This document shows, piece after piece, positions 7,192-8,984 of a stretch of 8,984 nucleotides of DNA. Source of the stretch: an uncultured Clostridia bacterium (GTDB lineage: Bacteria; Bacillota; Clostridia; TANB77; CAG-508); assembly GCA_947631315.1 (NCBI GenBank), contig CANRLA010000057.1, positions 1 to 8,984 of the forward strand, given 5' to 3'. Each line of letters starts with the position of its first letter. The stretch's first letter is position 1. The position numbers and the translations under genes are program-made. The notes beneath the pieces are model-generated. The model had not been told where the DNA came from. It worked only from the letters and a program-made list of their open reading frames with translations, and searched no databases.

Positions 7192-7793
7192 CTATCTTTT
7201 CTTTCTAGCTCCTTTAGTTTTTGCTTTTGCCGCTTCTTTCTTTTCATTTTCAATTCTTAAATCAATGGAAGCAATTACAAGAGCCTTTTCTTTATAATCT
7301 AAACTTAAAAATTCGTGTGGAAATTTATGAAGTTTTTGAAGGCAATAGTGAGCATACACCGCATCCCTATCGCCTTCTTTAATTAGTTTTTTGCTTCTTC
7401 AATTTCCTCTTCTAAGTTATAACCATTGATTTCTTGAATTTTTTGTGTTAAATCATCATACTCTCCAGGAGTTAGCATGTGTCTTTTTAACATTATAATA
7501 GCATCCATCTCTCCAAAGAAATCTTGCAATTTAACATCATGTAAATCCGGATATACGACACATTTGTCTACCAGCATTTCTAAATATTTAACTGTATTGA
7601 ATTCTCTTGTTATTTTCTTTCCATTTTGAACTTGTTTGTAGCATTGTTTTCTTATAGCATCATTTTCATCTGCGGTTATAGATTTTAATTTCCATACCTC
7701 AGGTTTCCCGGTTTCTTTATCAACAAATCTTTTTGAAGCAACATAATCTACTTCTTGTGCTTCGTTTTTAATCATAAAACTCTCTAAACTCAT
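7192..7793 (-). CDS. Tail assembly chaperone, long form made by -1 frameshift (gpGT-like)
   Basis: Predicted product of 200 residues: 136 from the xkdN frame plus 64 read in the -1 frame after the heptamer at 7386-7392, ending at TAG 7192-7194. The extension begins LIKEGDRDAVYAHYCLQKLH, continues with KFPHEFLSLDYKEKALVIAS and ends in a lysine/arginine-rich tail (IENEKKEAAKAKTKGARKKR). It has no ATG start or ribosome site of its own near its beginning, yet it codes continuously across the whole gap to the tape measure, where its TAG stop overlaps the tape-measure ribosome site. Established knowledge: tail phages commonly make G and GT forms by frameshift, the T part recruiting tube subunits. 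I recall that PBSX has a small reading frame (xkzB) in this place. The frameshift itself is inferred, not shown. Confidence 0.85.
7338..7410 (-). promoter_or_regulatory. Programmed -1 ribosomal frameshift signal in the chaperone mRNA
   Basis: Three elements are visible in the right order. First, an SD-like AGAGGA at 7405-7410, 12 bases before the slip site, comparable with the stimulator of E. coli dnaX. Second, the slippery heptamer A AAA AAC at 7386-7392 in the correct reading phase, with the 0-frame stop TAA next (7383-7385). Third, after an 8-base spacer, a hairpin whose arms are GAAGGCGATAG (7367-7377) and CTATTGCCTTC (7338-7348). That is 11 pairs with one G-U, around an 18-base loop. 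The spacing suits a paused ribosome with the heptamer in its A and P sites. Hairpin pairing was found by eye and no folding energy was computed. Confidence 0.82.
7383..7793 (-). CDS. xkdN: Tail assembly chaperone, short form, XkdN-like
   Basis: Equivalent in role to lambda gpG: it coats the tape measure protein and prevents its aggregation until tube subunits replace it. It is not part of the finished tail. It has 136 residues. XkdN-like motifs seen are SKRFVDKETGKPEVWKLK (20-37), the charged segment ADENDAIRKQCYKQV (41-55), CVVYPDLHDVKLQDFFG (78-94) and MLTPGEYDDLTQKIQEINGYN (106-126). The ATG follows GGGAG (7802-7806) at normal spacing, 27 bases after the tube stop. The gene ends GCA AAA AAC TAA, which places an A AAA AAC slippery heptamer directly against the stop codon. 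A second frame continues for 64 codons (see the frameshift entries). It lies immediately before the tape measure, as expected for this chaperone. Confidence 0.92.
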   Translation of the reverse strand: MSLESFMIKNEAQEVDYVASKRFVDKETGKPEVWKLKSITADENDAIRKQCYKQVQNGKKITREFNTVKYLEMLVDKCVVYPDLHDVKLQDFFGEMDAIIMLKRHMLTPGEYDDLTQKIQEINGYNLEEEIEEAKN

Positions 7794-7820
7794 AATTTTA
7801 CTCCCATCTATTTAAATTTT

Positions 7821-8294
7821 TTATTCCATACCTGCTAACTGTGTAAATTTAGTTGGATTTGAGAAATCCTCAAATGTGAAGTTAATTTCTTGCTCTAGGA
7901 ACTCTCCGTCAACATCAAACGCTGCTAAAACTCCACCATCAACATTACAATCCTTAAATATCATCGTGCATATTCCTGCAGCAGATGTTGGATCATTATT
8001 AGTAACTTGAATATCAAAATATGTGTCCTCTCCAGTATTCTTATATCTTTCCATTAATTCATCGAATATTGAAGTATTTTTATATATTGTAATAGTACCT
8101 GTTCCTTTCCAACCTGTACTTTTATTTCCTGTACCTGTTTTTCCTAATATATTTATTTCTTGTTTTGTTTTTTCGAAGTTAGCCTCGAAATCTTTACCTT
8201 GCATCAATAAGAATCTTCTACCATTAATAGTAACATAGCATTCCGCTAACTTTGCACTAATAGCATCTTTTGCCATCATTGTTATATTGGCCAT
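7821..8294 (-). CDS. xkdM: Contractile tail tube protein, XkdM-like
   Basis: Subunit of the inner tube that is surrounded by the sheath and gives passage to DNA or ions. It has 157 residues, close to the family's usual 145-150. XkdM-type signatures are visible: an N-terminal beta region with GRRFLLMQGKDFEANFEKTKQEINILGK (residues 26-52, read in parts), the loop STGWKGTGTITIYKNTS (59-75), and the C-terminal DVDGEFLEQEINFTFEDFSNP (127-147). The ATG is preceded by AGGAGG (8303-8308) with an 8-base spacer, so the start is well supported. It sits between the sheath with its stem-loop and the assembly chaperone, the standard order. Compared with PBSX XkdM the first 15 or so residues (MANITMMAKDAISAK) match the usual leader only loosely. 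Confidence 0.95.
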   Translation of the reverse strand: MANITMMAKDAISAKLAECYVTINGRRFLLMQGKDFEANFEKTKQEINILGKTGTGNKSTGWKGTGTITIYKNTSIFDELMERYKNTGEDTYFDIQVTNNDPTSAAGICTMIFKDCNVDGGVLAAFDVDGEFLEQEINFTFEDFSNPTKFTQLAGME

Positions 8295-8310
8295 GTTTCA
8301 TTCCTCCTTA

Positions 8311-8344
8311 TAAAAAATTAAAGAGAACATTTAAATGTTCCCTT
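8311..8344 (-). terminator. Stem-loop with T tract between sheath and tube genes
   Basis: On the transcribed strand the sequence just after the sheath stop contains the perfect palindrome GAACATTTAAATGTTC (8325-8340). It extends outward by G-T, G-C, A-T and A-T pairs to a 12-bp arm (8321-8344), and is followed by TTAATTTTTT down to about 8312. The outer pairs use the last two bases of the sheath stop codon. This resembles a weak intrinsic terminator or attenuator, or a 3' stabilising hairpin, separating the highly expressed sheath from downstream genes. The stem is AT-rich and has no natural loop (the centre would open to form one), so efficiency is probably partial. Downstream genes have no visible promoter and must be reached by readthrough or by an unseen promoter. 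Confidence 0.6.
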
Positions 8345-8984
8345 ATTCAACAACTACCGTCATATATAATTTTTCCATTGCATTTACCGGTTCTAATGCA
8401 GTATCTACAACTACAGACTTTTTATCATTTCCTTTTTGAATAGAAATATCTGCATCCTCAAAGTTCTCAATAGCCCTTGTAGTCTGATAGTCAGTTGCTA
8501 GTTTTACAATATCGTTCCATAGTGAAGTTCTTCCCGCATCATCATTTGGGATTTTTCCAAGATACTTAGTGTTAAATATAGATGCAGTATCTGTAGCAAA
8601 TTGATCTAATACCCTAATTGTCTGATTTGATTTAAAATCTTCTCCCTTTTCAGTTGTCACACTTACCAAACTATTTATATCAACTAACACTCTTACTTCA
8701 TTTCCAACTTGATGTAATGCAAATTCTCCTTTATCTATGCAGCTTTCTAATTCTGTTTGAGTCAAATTTGTTTTTACAGTATATTCTCCATCGTAAGTTT
8801 TATTAGTATTTGATTTATTTATTGCACAACCGGCAATTATACCAGTTACCCAATAAACAATGGCTGTCTTGCCTTCTTCTGTTTCGTTTTTAACATTAAC
8901 TACACCCTCATAATCTGCAGCTTTGTTAAATAATACTACTTGAAATTTAATTCCTTGTTTATCTCTTAATCTTTTAGCATATTC
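8343..8984 (-). CDS. xkdK: Contractile tail sheath protein, C-terminal part (partial)
   Basis: Sheath subunit that polymerises around the tail tube and contracts to drive it through the cell envelope. The frame is open from the window edge to the TAA at 8343-8345, giving 213 residues, so the true start lies outside. A TTG inside the frame (8763-8765) should not be taken as the start, because sheath-like sequence continues upstream of it. Seen in order: GIKFQVVLF, ADYEGVVNV, YWVTGIIAGCAINKSNTN, YDGEYT, then VLVDINSLV, NQTIRVLDQFATD, KYLGKIPNDDAGRTSLW and the C-terminal VNAMEKLYMTVVVE. These are the conserved C-terminal signatures of Phage_sheath_1/XkdK-type sheaths. It is followed by a stem-loop and the tube gene, the usual sheath-tube pair. 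The assignment is by recall of the family, but the motifs are very characteristic. Confidence 0.95.
   Translation of the reverse strand, partial: EYAKRLRDKQGIKFQVVLFNKAADYEGVVNVKNETEEGKTAIVYWVTGIIAGCAINKSNTNKTYDGEYTVKTNLTQTELESCIDKGEFALHQVGNEVRVLVDINSLVSVTTEKGEDFKSNQTIRVLDQFATDTASIFNTKYLGKIPNDDAGRTSLWNDIVKLATDYQTTRAIENFEDADISIQKGNDKKSVVVDTALEPVNAMEKLYMTVVVE

Noticed and set aside
7187..7382. The gap between chaperone and tape measure as an intergenic region or a separate small gene
   Set aside because: It is fully coding in the -1 frame relative to xkdN with no ATG or ribosome site of its own at its start, and it adjoins a frameshift signal, so the extension reading is better.
8343..8765. 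A separate 140-residue gene starting at TTG 8763-8765
   Set aside because: The frame is open upstream to the window edge, and the upstream residues are typical sheath sequence, so this is only the end of the sheath gene.
1..8984. CRISPR array, tRNA, insertion sequence or attachment site
   Set aside because: No spaced direct repeats, cloverleaf-like sequence, transposase or terminal repeats were seen. The window is coding almost throughout.

Overview
The window is one continuous block of tail and baseplate genes from a contractile-tailed (myovirus-type) prophage or phage-tail-like particle. Every real gene lies on the minus strand, so transcription runs from the right edge to the left edge. 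DNA is AT-rich (roughly one third G+C by eye), ribosome sites are strong AGGAGG types, and gene order and protein motifs match the PBSX/skin xkdK-xkdU module of Bacillus subtilis and its relatives in Clostridium and C. difficile phages and diffocins. This points to a low-GC Gram-positive host, most likely a member of the Clostridia or a close relative. The genus cannot be fixed from the sequence.

In transcription order: the C-terminal part of the tail sheath (8343-8984, cut by the window edge); a stem-loop with a T tract between sheath and tube; the tail tube (7821-8294); the tail assembly chaperone (7383-7793) with a -1 frame extension to 7192, joined by what looks like a complete programmed frameshift signal; the tape measure (4862-7180); an XkdP-like LysM baseplate protein (4169-4849); the XkdQ-like hub (3193-4155); an XkdR/DUF2577 protein with two HxH motifs (2693-3175); the XkdS/gp25-like sheath initiator (2268-2675); the baseplate J/XkdT wedge protein (1180-2268); the XkdU/DUF2313 wedge protein (659-1183); and the N-terminal part of a tail-collar fibre protein (1-657), which runs off the left edge and is interrupted by a one-base frameshift near 558.

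Together these genes build a contractile injection tail. The hub, spike and LysM protein form the centre of the baseplate, and XkdS, XkdT and XkdU form the wedges. The chaperone and its frameshifted form load the tape measure, tube and sheath polymerise on the baseplate, and the fibre attaches at the periphery. Genes are tightly packed (overlaps of 1 and 4 bases, gaps of 0 to 48 bases). No capsid, lysis, integrase or regulatory gene is visible, so the window alone cannot separate a complete phage from a tail-like bacteriocin.

The most interesting points are the chaperone frameshift signal (A AAA AAC, 8-base spacer, 11-bp hairpin), the frameshifted fibre gene whose break sits on a CTT-CGG step, the sheath/tube attenuator, and the paired HxH motifs of the XkdR-like protein. 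No wholly new system was found. All genes belong to a known module.
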